From positions 1 to 64,000 of the forward strand of contig DEZK01000008.1 of the NCBI GenBank assembly GCA_002365175.1: 64,000 nt of DNA, given 5' to 3'. The notes beneath the pieces are model-generated. The model was not told where the DNA came from and ran no database searches. It was given only the letters and a program-made list of their open reading frames with translations. The DNA comes from Raskinella chloraquaticus (SeqCode) (GTDB taxonomy: Bacteria; Pseudomonadota; Alphaproteobacteria; Rhizobiales; UBA4765). Positions 1 through 8,993 of the stretch are shown here, piece after piece. Each line of letters starts with the position of its first letter. Position 1 is the first letter of the stretch. The position numbers and the translations under genes were made by a program.

Positions 1-1
1 A

Positions 2-2614
2 CCGCCCTCCGGCAAACCCAGGATGGTTCAGGACAGGCGGGCCGTCACTATTGAAGTCCATTCGCTCAAGCACGACGGCGAGGAGTTGTTCCTCGTTGGA
101 TTTCTGGAGGTGGATCTACATCACCAAGGTGTTGACATCGCGGTCGCAAGAGCAAGCGGAAGCGTCCAGCCTTCTTCCGACGACCACGCGCGAATGGCCG
201 AACTCGAACGGGAGCTGCAAACCACGCGCACCGAACTTCGCGCCGCCATTCACAATCTGGAGCTTTCCGGGGAAGAGCAGAAGGCCGTCAATGAAGAGGC
301 ACTGTCGGTCAATGAGGAATTCCAGTCCACGAATGAGGAGCTGCTGACGTCAAAAGAGGAACTGCAGTCACTCAATGAAGAACTGACGGCGCTGAACAGT
401 CAGCTTCAGGAGACGCTCGACCGACAGCGCACCACATCGAACGATCTGCAGAATGTGCTCTACAGCACCGATGTTGCGACGCTGTTTCTGGACTTTGACC
501 TTCATATCCGCTTCTTTACGCCAGCAACGAAGGCCTTGTTCAACGTGATCCCCGGTGATGTTGGCCGGCCTTTGTCGGATCTTCATTCGTTGGCAAGGGA
601 TACGGAGCTGGCGATCGATGCGCATGCCGTTTTGAAGGACCTGCAACCGTTCGAGCGCGAGATCCAAACCGACGATGACACCTGGTTCATCCGCCGCATT
701 TTGCCTTACCGGAACCACGAAAGCCGGGTGGAAGGCGTGGTCATCACTTTCACCGACATCAGCGATCGCAAGCGCATTCGCAAGGCGCTGGAGCAGGCCA
801 AACTCGAGGCGGAGCGAGCCAATCGCGCCAAATCACGGTTTCTGGCGGCTGCGAGCCATGATCTGCGCCAGCCGCTCCAGACCATCGCTTTTGTGCAGGG
901 ATTGCTCGCCAGAACTGTCCAGGGTGACAAGGCGCAGAACCTTGTGAAGCGTCTGGACGATACATCGCACGCGATGTCCGGCATGCTCAATGCACTGCTC
1001 GACATCAACCAGATCGAGGCGGGCGTCGTGCGCGCCGAAATCATCAGCTATCCACTCAACGATTTGTTCGATCGTTTGCGCGAGGAGTTCGCCTACCACG
1101 CAGAGGCGAAGGCGCTGGGGCTGAGGATCGTGCCTTGCGGACAAACGATCCACACGGACCCCCGCCTGTTGGAGCAGATGATCCGCAACCTGCTGACCAA
1201 CGCGATCAAATACACGCGTTCAGGCAAGGTCCTGATGGGATGCCGACGGCGGGCGGGGTCGCTGAGCATTGAAATCTGGGATACTGGCATCGGTATTCCG
1301 GACGCTGAACTCCAGACGATCTTCGAGGAGTATCATCAGCTCGACAATGCCGCGCGAGAGCGAAGCCGCGGTCTGGGGCTCGGTCTTGCCATCGTCCAGC
1401 GCCTTGTGGCCTTGCTCGACTACAAGGTGAATGTGCGCTCGAAACTCGGCAAGGGATCTGTCTTCGCCATCGAGATTGCGCTTCCGGCCGATGGTGTCGA
1501 TGCGGGAAAAACAGCGGTTCAAGACGCAGAGAAACCGTCCGTACCGACGGCCATGGCGAGTAAAGACTGCTCAATCCTTGTTGTCGAGGACGATCCCGAC
1601 GTGCGTGAACTGCTGGCGCTTTTGCTGGAGGCGGAAGGTTATCAGGTCACCACCGCTTTCGATGGTTTTGAAGCACAGGCGCTGGTCCAGAAAGGGACAT
1701 TGAAACCCGATCTTGTGATTGCCGACTACAATCTGCCCAATGGCATGGACGGACTTCAGGTGGCGGCCAGATTGAGGAGGGCTTCGACGCTTCCCATTCC
1801 GGTTATCATTCTGACCGGTGATATCTCGACCAGCACGTTGACAGAGATCGCGCGCAGCGACTGTGTTCACCTGAGCAAGCCCGTTAAGCTGAAGAAGATG
1901 ATGGCCGTCGTCGAAACGCTTCTGGCGGCCCCACCGAGGGCAGTTGCGAACCTTGTCGCCAAACCCATTCCGGCCACGCCAGATGGTACATCGGACACTG
2001 TATACGTCGTGGATGACGACCAAAACATCTGCGACACGATGTGTGCGTTGCTCGACGACAATGGCTACGCCACCGCGAGCTTTTCCACGTGTGAGGCTTT
2101 TCTTTCCGCGTATCACGCCGGCAGCGGCGGATGCCTGCTCATCGATACCTATTTGCCGGGCATGAACGGGTTCACGCTGTTGCAGCATTTGAACGACGCG
2201 AACGATCCTCTGCCTGCGATCATGATCACCGGAAACAGCGACGTTCCCATGGCGGTGCAGGCTATGAAGGCCGGAGCGGTCGATTTCATCGAGAAGCCGA
2301 TCAGCCCGAGCGACCTGCTGGCCAGCATAACGCGGGCGCTCGAGCAGTCCCGCGATGTCAGCAAAGCGGCGCAATGGCGCGCCGAGGCGCAGAGCCACGT
2401 GGCAGGCCTGACGGTGCGACAAAAGCAGATCATGGGACTGGTGCTCGCGGGCCACCCCAGCAAGAACATCGCGGCGGACCTGGGCATCAGCCAGCGCACC
2501 GTCGAAAACCACCGCAACGCCATCATGACCCGAACCGGGTGCAAATCTCTGCCGGCGCTGGCCCGCCTCTCGCTGGCGGCCACAACCCAGATCGAGCGCG
2601 AGAAACCCGCATGA
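2..2614 (+). CDS. Hybrid sensor histidine kinase fused to two receivers and a FixJ/LuxR-type DNA-binding domain (5' end outside the window)
   Basis: The frame is open to the left edge, so the N-terminus is missing; numbering here counts from the Met at base 23. A coiled-coil with the NEEL/SKEELQSLNEEL pattern (about 55-140) followed by a PAS domain (about 140-250) is typical of CheB/CheR-PAS fusion kinases, so a methyltransferase part probably lies upstream. The kinase core has phospho-acceptor His279 (SHDLRQPLQ), N-box Asn393 and the DTGIGIP and GLGLGLAIV ATP-lid motifs. Receiver 1 (about 516-635) has DD 523-524 and phospho-Asp568; receiver 2 (about 659-772) has Asp708 and is FixJ-like. A LuxR helix-turn-helix (about 795-850) ends the protein. 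No membrane segment is visible in this part. It overlaps nnrD by ATGA. Signal and targets are unknown; the shared element at three nearby promoters is an inferred target. Confidence 0.9.
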   Translation, partial: PPSGKPRMVQDRRAVTIEVHSLKHDGEELFLVGFLEVDLHHQGVDIAVARASGSVQPSSDDHARMAELERELQTTRTELRAAIHNLELSGEEQKAVNEEALSVNEEFQSTNEELLTSKEELQSLNEELTALNSQLQETLDRQRTTSNDLQNVLYSTDVATLFLDFDLHIRFFTPATKALFNVIPGDVGRPLSDLHSLARDTELAIDAHAVLKDLQPFEREIQTDDDTWFIRRILPYRNHESRVEGVVITFTDISDRKRIRKALEQAKLEAERANRAKSRFLAAASHDLRQPLQTIAFVQGLLARTVQGDKAQNLVKRLDDTSHAMSGMLNALLDINQIEAGVVRAEIISYPLNDLFDRLREEFAYHAEAKALGLRIVPCGQTIHTDPRLLEQMIRNLLTNAIKYTRSGKVLMGCRRRAGSLSIEIWDTGIGIPDAELQTIFEEYHQLDNAARERSRGLGLGLAIVQRLVALLDYKVNVRSKLGKGSVFAIEIALPADGVDAGKTAVQDAEKPSVPTAMASKDCSILVVEDDPDVRELLALLLEAEGYQVTTAFDGFEAQALVQKGTLKPDLVIADYNLPNGMDGLQVAARLRRASTLPIPVIILTGDISTSTLTEIARSDCVHLSKPVKLKKMMAVVETLLAAPPRAVANLVAKPIPATPDGTSDTVYVVDDDQNICDTMCALLDDNGYATASFSTCEAFLSAYHAGSGGCLLIDTYLPGMNGFTLLQHLNDANDPLPAIMITGNSDVPMAVQAMKAGAVDFIEKPISPSDLLASITRALEQSRDVSKAAQWRAEAQSHVAGLTVRQKQIMGLVLAGHPSKNIAADLGISQRTVENHRNAIMTRTGCKSLPALARLSLAATTQIEREKPA

Positions 2615-3501
2615 ACAGCAATGCCGTCGTCAACGCACCGGCGCTGTGGCGACACATGCTCATCGACCAAGCGCCAGATGCGCACAAATACCAACACGGG
2701 TCCGTGCTGGTGTGGAGCGGACCTCCTCTGGCGACCGGAGCCGCAAGATTGGCGGCGACTGCAGCGTTACGGGCAGGCGCAGGTCTGGTAACGCTTGCGG
2801 GCGAGACGGCTGCCTTGATGGTGCACGCCGCGCATGTGACGGCGATCATGCTCAAGCGGGCGGATGGCCCTGCCGGCCTTGCGACGCTGCTGGAGGATTC
2901 ACGTTACAACGCCGTCATCCTCGGGCCGGCGATTGGTGTGGGGGCGCACACCTGCGAACTCGTGGCGGTCGCCATGGCGGCTCGGCGCGCCTGTGTGCTC
3001 GACGCCGACGCGCTCACAAGTTTTGCAGGGAAGGCGCGTCAACTGGCGGACCTCATCGCAGTGAACGGGTATCCGGTTGTTCTCACGCCACATGACGGCG
3101 AGTTTCAAAAACTGATGGGCGCACAACTCGAACAGAGCGACGTTGGTGGGGATCAGGCCGCATGGCGCATGGACCGTGCAAGCGAAGCAGCTGCCTTCTT
3201 TGGCGCGACGCTGGTATTGAAAGGTAGCAGGACAATCATCGCGGCTACCGATGGGCGCCTCGCGGTCAACGACAATGCCCCGCCATGGCTGGCGACAGCA
3301 GGGTCGGGCGACGTCCTGTCGGGCATCATCGGCGGCATGCTGGCGCAGGGCATGCCCGGCTTCGAAGCGGCCTGCGCCGGTGTATGGCTACATGGCCTTG
3401 CCGGACAGATCGCCGGACGCGGGATGATTGCGGATGATCTGGCGCTGGCGGTCTCAAAGGCCGTGGCGCGGCTTCACGGCGATCCAGCGCTGCTTGGGTA
3501 G
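2611..3501 (+). CDS. nnrD: ADP-dependent NAD(P)H-hydrate dehydratase (YjeF C-terminal type)
   Basis: Repairs NADHX and NADPHX, the hydrated, inactive forms of the nicotinamide cofactors, by ADP-dependent dehydration in the cytoplasm. The 296-residue product is the stand-alone carbohydrate-kinase-like domain: it has the family motif LTPHDGEF near the middle and the nucleotide-binding ATAGSGDVLSGIIGG towards the end. The N-terminal epimerase domain found in NnrDE fusions is absent. The start is the ATG of an ATGA overlap with the upstream kinase gene, so the two are translationally coupled. Its place in a stress module suggests cofactor repair under acid, heat or low-oxygen stress; that is inference. 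Confidence 0.9.
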   Translation: MNSNAVVNAPALWRHMLIDQAPDAHKYQHGSVLVWSGPPLATGAARLAATAALRAGAGLVTLAGETAALMVHAAHVTAIMLKRADGPAGLATLLEDSRYNAVILGPAIGVGAHTCELVAVAMAARRACVLDADALTSFAGKARQLADLIAVNGYPVVLTPHDGEFQKLMGAQLEQSDVGGDQAAWRMDRASEAAAFFGATLVLKGSRTIIAATDGRLAVNDNAPPWLATAGSGDVLSGIIGGMLAQGMPGFEAACAGVWLHGLAGQIAGRGMIADDLALAVSKAVARLHGDPALLG

Positions 3502-3513
3502 TTTCCGATCCTG
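3495..3513 (+). promoter_or_regulatory. Shared 19-bp promoter element, copy 1
   Basis: Reads TGGGTAGTTTCCGATCCTG on the plus strand, starting over the last codons of nnrD and lying 101 nt before the ATG of the unknown gene at 3615. It agrees at 17 of 19 positions with copy 2 upstream of the universal stress gene and shares the TTCCGA-N-CCTG core with copy 3. Three copies within 5.5 kb, each oriented towards the gene that follows, make it a probable activator site. The binding protein is not shown by the sequence. Confidence 0.65.
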
Positions 3514-3614
3514 TCTGGCTGCTGACACGCGCAATACGATTGACAATGCGAACCGGCATTTCGGCTGGATTGCGGCAGAGAACCCGCGACACTCGCCAAA
3601 AGGATGTTTGCCAG

Positions 3615-4034
3615 ATGAACAGCTTTGCTGAAGCACCGCGCTTTCCCGTCAGCCACATCATCTTGCGGCTGGCCCGGTCCAAGGCGTTTCCCGAAGGCTC
3701 GCTGCGCCGCGGGTACGACATCAGGGCAGTGATCGATGCTGCTGGCCACTTGAGCGCCGATGCCTGGCACAAGCACAAGACCGCCTACAGCGTGCAGCGC
3801 TTCTGGGATGACGAACCCATCAAGCACGGGATGCTGCTGCATCGCGCCGGGGGTGCAGACGGCGCGACATGGGCCATTCACTATGCGGGGGGCGCCGACG
3901 AAGACGAAGTTGGCTTTCGCCTGGACAAGCATGTCTTTCAGCGCGATGCGTTTGTTTCCATTCGCGATGATGACGGTGTCACGCAAACTTTTCAGGTCTC
4001 CGGCGTCAATCCGACCGGCGAAGTGCTGAAATAG
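3615..4034 (+). CDS. Unknown 139-residue cytoplasmic protein of the stress module
   Basis: I do not recognise a family. The product has no signal peptide or membrane segment. It is rich in charged residues and contains several beta-type stretches (WAIHYAGGADEDEVGFRLD, QTFQVSGVNPTGEVL), suggesting a small globular domain. The ATG at 3615 was preferred over in-frame TTG 3540 and ATG 3546 because AAAAGGA lies about ten bases before it and no comparable site precedes the others. It is transcribed alone between nnrD and the convergent universal stress gene, and a copy of the 19-bp element lies upstream, so it probably belongs to the same regulon. Confidence 0.7.
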   Translation: MNSFAEAPRFPVSHIILRLARSKAFPEGSLRRGYDIRAVIDAAGHLSADAWHKHKTAYSVQRFWDDEPIKHGMLLHRAGGADGATWAIHYAGGADEDEVGFRLDKHVFQRDAFVSIRDDDGVTQTFQVSGVNPTGEVLK

Positions 4035-4045
4035 TGTTTACCCCG

Positions 4046-4906
4046 TCAATGAGATAGAAACACCGGCAAAGTTGGATTTGCGGTCATGGTTGTGGTCGCC
4101 CCGCCGAGGAAAAAATCTCGAAAGCGCGAATGGCCGTAAGCGCCCATTACAAGCAGATCTAGGCCAAAGTTTTCAGAATACTGCAACAGCGTATCGCCGA
4201 TCGTCCGTCCGGCGGCGTCTTCCTCGTCGTCGAAAAACTCGATGCCGTGAAGGCCGAGATGCCGCTTCAGATCGGACAGGGATCGGTTGGTCGAAAGCGT
4301 TTTTTCATTCGTCACTGTGATGACGCGCACGACCTTCGCCTGCTTGAGAAGAGGCATGGCATCGGCAATCGCGCGCGCAGCCGGGCGGCTGAAATCCCAC
4401 GCGATCGCAATGCAGTCAAGCGTCTGGACAGGGCGTTTCGCCGGTCCCCTCGTTTCCGGTTGAGGCAGCATGACGACGGGTCGCCCGGATTCAAAAATGA
4501 CCTTCTCCGCAATGAACTGTTGAAAATCGCCGGGACCGCCTGCCGGTATCAGCGTTAGATCGCGAAGGCGTGCGTGGTTTGCCACCGCTTGGTCTACCAG
4601 ACCAGAGGCGGTGCGTTCGAGCATCTGACTGTGCGGAACGCCGGCCTTGAGCGCGGCGGCATTGAAGACTTTGAGCGCTTCATTCGCGTTTGCCACGCTC
4701 TTCTGGGTCTCGGCGGCAACCATGCCTCCGACGTCGAGAACCATGCCGCCCATCGGAGAATGCGGCACAGACATCTCGTACTCGAACGTCAAAGCGGTGA
4801 GCTCCGCCTTCAAGGCGGCAGCAAACGCCACGGCGTTTTCGATGACGTGATCATGTGAACGCTCCGGATAGCAGCTGATCTGAAGCAACAGGTCCTTGAA
4901 AGCCAT
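4046..4906 (-). CDS. Tandem-domain universal stress protein
   Basis: Two UspA folds in one 286-residue chain: domain 1 about 1-145, domain 2 about 160-286. The second domain ends with the nucleotide-binding pattern LLVMGAYGHSRFRDFFLGG, close to the family G-x2-G-x9-G-[ST] motif, so ATP binding is likely there; the first domain lacks a clear version. Such proteins act in the cytoplasm during starvation, hypoxia or energy stress. The ATG at 4906 was chosen over an upstream in-frame start at 4954 because GGAGAG precedes it by about seven bases. It is convergent with the unknown gene to its left, and a copy of the 19-bp element lies 80 nt upstream. Confidence 0.9.
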   Translation of the reverse strand: MAFKDLLLQISCYPERSHDHVIENAVAFAAALKAELTALTFEYEMSVPHSPMGGMVLDVGGMVAAETQKSVANANEALKVFNAAALKAGVPHSQMLERTASGLVDQAVANHARLRDLTLIPAGGPGDFQQFIAEKVIFESGRPVVMLPQPETRGPAKRPVQTLDCIAIAWDFSRPAARAIADAMPLLKQAKVVRVITVTNEKTLSTNRSLSDLKRHLGLHGIEFFDDEEDAAGRTIGDTLLQYSENFGLDLLVMGAYGHSRFRDFFLGGATTTMTANPTLPVFLSH

Positions 4907-4986
4907 GATCGTCTCTCCGTCGGGCGGGCGTGGTAGAGCGCCGACAATGCTCACACCGAACCGTGATGCGGGGATGCCTCAGCGTA

Positions 4987-5005
4987 CAGGTTCGGAATCT
5001 ACCCA
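4987..5005 (-). promoter_or_regulatory. Shared 19-bp promoter element, copy 2
   Basis: On the minus strand reads TGGGTAGATTCCGAACCTG, 80 nt before the ATG of the universal stress gene. It differs at two positions from copy 1. Copy 3, before the Acg-like operon, sits 81 nt from its ATG, so spacing as well as sequence is kept. In the opposite direction it contains TACCCA, resembling half-sites of NarL/LuxR-type regulators; that resemblance is only suggestive. Confidence 0.65.
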
Positions 5006-5074
5006 GTACGCGCCGTCACTCCTCGGCGTTATTTGCGCGGCACGCCTCTTGGTCCCATCCGTCAATTAACAGCA

Positions 5075-6958
5075 TCATGCAGCAGGACCGGTACGATCCG
5101 CGTGCCCAAGCGCACGTAAGGCATTCAGAACAACGGCGACATCGATTGCCTCCTGGGTCAACGCCCCGGCAAGCGGTGGCAGATATCCGAGTGCGGCCAG
5201 CACCATCCCGGCAGATGACAGTGCCAGCCCGACGATAACGCTTTGCAACGCGATCGTGCGTGTCTGGCGAGCGACCGTCATGGCTTCGCCAAGGCGACTG
5301 ATCCGGTCCACGAGCAGGACTATGTCGGCGGCTTCTGCGGCCGCAGCAGCACCACGCGCACCCATGGCCACACCGATGTCCGCGGCGGCCAGTGCCGGAG
5401 CGTCGTTGATGCCATCGCCCACCATCATCGTTGGCGCTTTCGCCTTGGCCTCGGTGACAGCATCAATCTTATGCTGCGGCGTCGCCTCGGCGATCACTTC
5501 ATCAACGCCAAGGCGTTTGCCTATGTCGTTCGCAACAATGGCCTGATCACCCGTGATGAGAGTGACAGTGGCAACGCCACCGGCACGCAGCGCAGCAATC
5601 GTCGCGACTGCATCATCCCGCATGCTGTCCATGAAGATGAGACGCCCGGCGAAACGTCGATTGATCGCGACGCCCAGAACAGTCGAGCCGGGCGGCACTT
5701 CGCCGGGTGGAAGAGACATCGCGCCAACGCTTGAAGCGACGAAGTCAGGCCGGCCGATCACGACCGGGATTTGTGCGATCAGGCCTCTGACGCCGTCGCC
5801 AGGGATGTCCTCGACATCTGTCGGCGGTGTCAGCGCAATGTCGCGCCTGCGGGCCTCGGCAACCATCGCCTGCGAGATGGTGTGCTGCGACGACTGGGCC
5901 AATGACGCCGCCAATGCAATCAGATCAGTTTCCGTGATACCAGCAGCAGGCTCTATGGAGGCAACTTTCGGGTAACCGTCGGTCACCGTGCCGGTCTTGT
6001 CGAACATCACGGTGCGAATGCGCGGCAGCACCTCCAGAATGCGCGCCGACTTGAAGAGCAGCCCGCGCTTGGCGGCCCTCGACATGCCCGCAACAATCGC
6101 GACCGGAACCGCAAGGATCAGTGGGCAAGGGGTCGCAACCACCAGGACCGCGACGGCGCGGGATGCTTCCCCCGTCAAAAACCAAGCTCCGCCCGCCAGG
6201 GCAACCGTGACCGCGAGAAAGCCCAAAGCGTACTGATCGGCAAGACGCGCCACGGGCGCTTTGGAGAAGCGCGCCGCATCGACAAGCCTGACTACCGCTG
6301 CATACGTGCTGTTGGCCGCTGTGTGAGTCAGAAGCAGATCGAACGGGGCGCCGGCATTCGCGACACCGCTTGCGACCGTATCACCGACATTACGATGCAC
6401 GGGCATGGGCTCTCCTGTCATGGACGATTCGTCCAGCAGCGCTGCGCCACCATGGACCTGCCCATCGGCAGGTATGATCTCACTCGCGCGCACGAGTAGC
6501 CTGTCCCCTGGTTGAAGTTGCTCGATGGGTGTCTCGACCAACCCCGTGCCCCGATAGACCTGCGCCGTGCGGGCCACGCGCCCCAGCAGCGCCGTCATCT
6601 CGCGTTGGGCGCGGCCCTGCGCATAATCCTCCAGCAATTGTCCGCCCGAATACATCAGCGCCACGACCACGCCGGCCAGCGCCTCATTGGCCAGCAATGC
6701 GCCGGACATCGAGAGTGCCGCGATAATATCGAGCCCGAACTCACCACGCGACAGACTGCGAACAATGCTGACGAGAAGCGCGATGAGCACCGGGACGATG
6801 CCTGCTGCGAAAATCCAGGCCGCCGCTTCGCCACCGGCCATCGCCATGGTGGCCAATCCCATGATCAGCGCCGTGGCCGGAACCGCTGCGAGTGCTATGG
6901 TTCGCCATTGCGATGCCATCCAGTCGCCCTTTGACGGTGTGACGGCCGAGGTGTTCAT
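5075..6958 (-). CDS. Heavy-metal (P1B-like) P-type ATPase without a metal-binding N-domain
   Basis: An inner-membrane ion pump of 627 residues. Visible motifs are DESSMTGEP of the actuator domain (176-183), the transmembrane TPCPL (276-280), the phosphorylated Asp320 in DKTGT, and GDGINDAP of the hinge. There is no N-terminal HMA or CXXC domain, and TPC replaces the CPC or SPC usually used to predict Cu, Zn or Co specificity, so the substrate is open. Its start overlaps the stop of the DUF6544-like gene by ATGA, making it the third gene of an operon led by the Acg-like gene. The 168 bases to its left, before the universal stress gene start, hold copy 2 of the shared element. Confidence 0.9.
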   Translation of the reverse strand: MNTSAVTPSKGDWMASQWRTIALAAVPATALIMGLATMAMAGGEAAAWIFAAGIVPVLIALLVSIVRSLSRGEFGLDIIAALSMSGALLANEALAGVVVALMYSGGQLLEDYAQGRAQREMTALLGRVARTAQVYRGTGLVETPIEQLQPGDRLLVRASEIIPADGQVHGGAALLDESSMTGEPMPVHRNVGDTVASGVANAGAPFDLLLTHTAANSTYAAVVRLVDAARFSKAPVARLADQYALGFLAVTVALAGGAWFLTGEASRAVAVLVVATPCPLILAVPVAIVAGMSRAAKRGLLFKSARILEVLPRIRTVMFDKTGTVTDGYPKVASIEPAAGITETDLIALAASLAQSSQHTISQAMVAEARRRDIALTPPTDVEDIPGDGVRGLIAQIPVVIGRPDFVASSVGAMSLPPGEVPPGSTVLGVAINRRFAGRLIFMDSMRDDAVATIAALRAGGVATVTLITGDQAIVANDIGKRLGVDEVIAEATPQHKIDAVTEAKAKAPTMMVGDGINDAPALAAADIGVAMGARGAAAAAEAADIVLLVDRISRLGEAMTVARQTRTIALQSVIVGLALSSAGMVLAALGYLPPLAGALTQEAIDVAVVLNALRALGHADRTGPAA

Positions 6959-7818
6959 GGCGCGAACTGATAGGCTATTTGCGTGATCGTCCCGCGAAAG
7001 TACGGTTTGTCGCCGTCAGGAGTGGTATAGGCTGCTTCGCCCGTGAATGGCACGCACATGCCTTCCGTTCTCTGATAGTTCGACATGCGGCACTCCCATG
7101 GCATCGTCACTATGTTCCCGCCAAGGGTTCCCCCGCGCGCATCGGCGTGGATTGAGGCGATCAGGCCCTCAGCGCCGAAGCGAAACAGCAGCGTCAGGCT
7201 GATCGGCCCATCGGTCAAGGTGGCTTGCGCCGATGCGTCATCAACCGCCGTCCACGTCACGCCCTGACTTGGGAGCAACGCCGTCGGATACCAGACGGCT
7301 TCGGCCAAGAAGCGCATCAATTCTCCCCTGGCGATATCTCCTGTTCCGCGCAGATCGCCCAGGGCGAAAAGGCCAAAGATCGACGGGTGCAACAGTCCCT
7401 CGCCTGCGATGTAGGCGTCGTACACGAGGATGGGCACTCCTGGAAACATCATGATGGTCGCGTCCCAGAAGAAGCCCGGACGGTCGCTCGTGACATGCTG
7501 CTGCGCGGTGAACGGCTTCCATTGCGCGGTATCGAGGCTGAGATTGAACGTGCCAGTGGCGGCCAGATCAGCCGAACGGACGACGGCCTGTCCATCGGTC
7601 AGCGCCAGTTGGAAATACCGGCGCACCGGGACGGGCAGATCCGCGATTTCCGCCGCATCGTAGCGTGCTGACCTGGCGACGCCCTGCGAAGCATCCAGCC
7701 GCTCGACGAGGCTGCGCGCAGCCATTTTCCAGCGCCAGGCGCCGAAGGCATAGAGCCCGGCATAGACAGCGATCAGAATGATCGATGCCACGATGATGCA
7801 TTGCAGGACAAGCATCAC
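6955..7818 (-). CDS. DUF6544-like membrane-anchored protein
   Basis: A 287-residue protein with one N-terminal membrane helix (about 5-27) followed by a soluble domain, probably periplasmic. The pattern IADLPVPVRRYFQLAL and the later WYPTALLPSQGVTW stretch match what I recall of the DUF6544 (formerly DUF6920) family; the family has no known function. It overlaps both neighbours by ATGA, between an Acg-like flavoprotein and a P-type ATPase, so the three are made together. A role beside a metal pump and a flavin enzyme in an envelope stress response is inference. Confidence 0.75.
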   Translation of the reverse strand: MMLVLQCIIVASIILIAVYAGLYAFGAWRWKMAARSLVERLDASQGVARSARYDAAEIADLPVPVRRYFQLALTDGQAVVRSADLAATGTFNLSLDTAQWKPFTAQQHVTSDRPGFFWDATIMMFPGVPILVYDAYIAGEGLLHPSIFGLFALGDLRGTGDIARGELMRFLAEAVWYPTALLPSQGVTWTAVDDASAQATLTDGPISLTLLFRFGAEGLIASIHADARGGTLGGNIVTMPWECRMSNYQRTEGMCVPFTGEAAYTTPDGDKPYFRGTITQIAYQFAP

Positions 7819-8912
7819 GCCATCACCGCTTCGACCGGTCGGCGCGCCGAAAACGGCATTTGCGCTCCGTAGCCGAAGCGCATCACGATGTCCGGCCGGC
7901 GACCTGGCATGTCGACCAACGCGGCGAGTTCCGGCCGCAGGCTGGTGACATCTACAGGCTGATTGAGAAAGGCATGCTTGAGCCCCAGCGCGGTCGCAGC
8001 CAAGGCGAAGCGCTGGCAGGCACGCCCGGCAAGAACCCAGTGCTCCGGATCGTCCCTCTCAGCCACAAACACGGCTATTCCTGCCGAAGATGCGATATGG
8101 CGGGCATATTTGTCGTTTTCCGAGCCTGCCTTGAAGACCAGATCGAACATCGACGGCCCAAGCCATTGCGGAAGCGGAGGATTGCCACTGGCTGCGCTGA
8201 ACAATCCGTCGCCAGTTTTCAGGGCGTATCGCGGACTGAATCGCAGCCATGATTTGAGTTCCCTCATGAACGCGACGTCCGCAATCTGTTCGGTATTCCC
8301 GGCGACGACGAGATCGCGGATGCGGTTCATCCGGGGCCGATCCGAAATCAGGACGAGGTCGACCCCAGGCATCGCGGCAGCCTTTGCAAGCGTTACCAGA
8401 TCGACAACGCTCACTGGCTTGCCGTCGAACAAGCCTCGCGTGGATTGCCGTTTCGGGATAGCGTCGAAGAGTGTCGGCTCTGCAGAAGCCCCGCCACCAA
8501 AGCCAAATGTCACAATCCCGCCCCTTCCGGGATCGAAGGTCAGTGCACCGGGTCTCCTGCGCATCCGGGAAGCAATGGCGAGATTTTCCACCGCACAACC
8601 AAGACTTGCAAAGAGGTGGTGATTGTCAGGATCAACGGCGGGAAGCTGGCGCGTAAGGTCCGGCTCGATATCGATCCCTCGCCCTCTGACAGCAAAGCGC
8701 CAGGGCTGGGTGTTGTGGCTGTTGGCCGCGAGCGTCGCATAGCGGATGGTGTCGCGCGTCTCCGGATTTTGCCTTAAAGCTGCGCGCATATCGGCGGCGG
8801 CGTCCGAGTACTCGGCCATTGCGCCCGTCTGACTTATGACGAGGCCGGCCGCGCCAGAGCCAACCAGGACCGCGCCGGTAGCGGCAAGAAGAACCGTCCG
8901 CCTGTGAATCAT
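7815..8912 (-). CDS. Acg-family FMN-binding nitroreductase-like protein
   Basis: A 365-residue protein with the Acg signature LAANSHNTQPWRF near residue 75 and LPAVDPDNHHLFASLGCAVENL after it; these two-lobed nitroreductase-fold proteins bind FMN and, in mycobacteria, belong to the dormancy (hypoxia) regulon. An N-terminal hydrophobic stretch behind HRRTV (about 3-25) suggests Tat or membrane export. The ATG at 8912 is preferred to 8957 because the shared 19-bp element then lies 81 nt upstream, as it does for the universal stress gene, and because the signal-like stretch then sits at the N-terminus. It is the first gene of a three-gene operon. Confidence 0.82.
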   Translation of the reverse strand: MIHRRTVLLAATGAVLVGSGAAGLVISQTGAMAEYSDAAADMRAALRQNPETRDTIRYATLAANSHNTQPWRFAVRGRGIDIEPDLTRQLPAVDPDNHHLFASLGCAVENLAIASRMRRRPGALTFDPGRGGIVTFGFGGGASAEPTLFDAIPKRQSTRGLFDGKPVSVVDLVTLAKAAAMPGVDLVLISDRPRMNRIRDLVVAGNTEQIADVAFMRELKSWLRFSPRYALKTGDGLFSAASGNPPLPQWLGPSMFDLVFKAGSENDKYARHIASSAGIAVFVAERDDPEHWVLAGRACQRFALAATALGLKHAFLNQPVDVTSLRPELAALVDMPGRRPDIVMRFGYGAQMPFSARRPVEAVMA

Positions 8913-8993
8913 GCCGCCCCGCCTGTCTGACTGATGCCCTGAGTTTTTTGCGCTCATCGATCCGCAGGTTTAGCGGGATGCGGTCTGCTAGAT

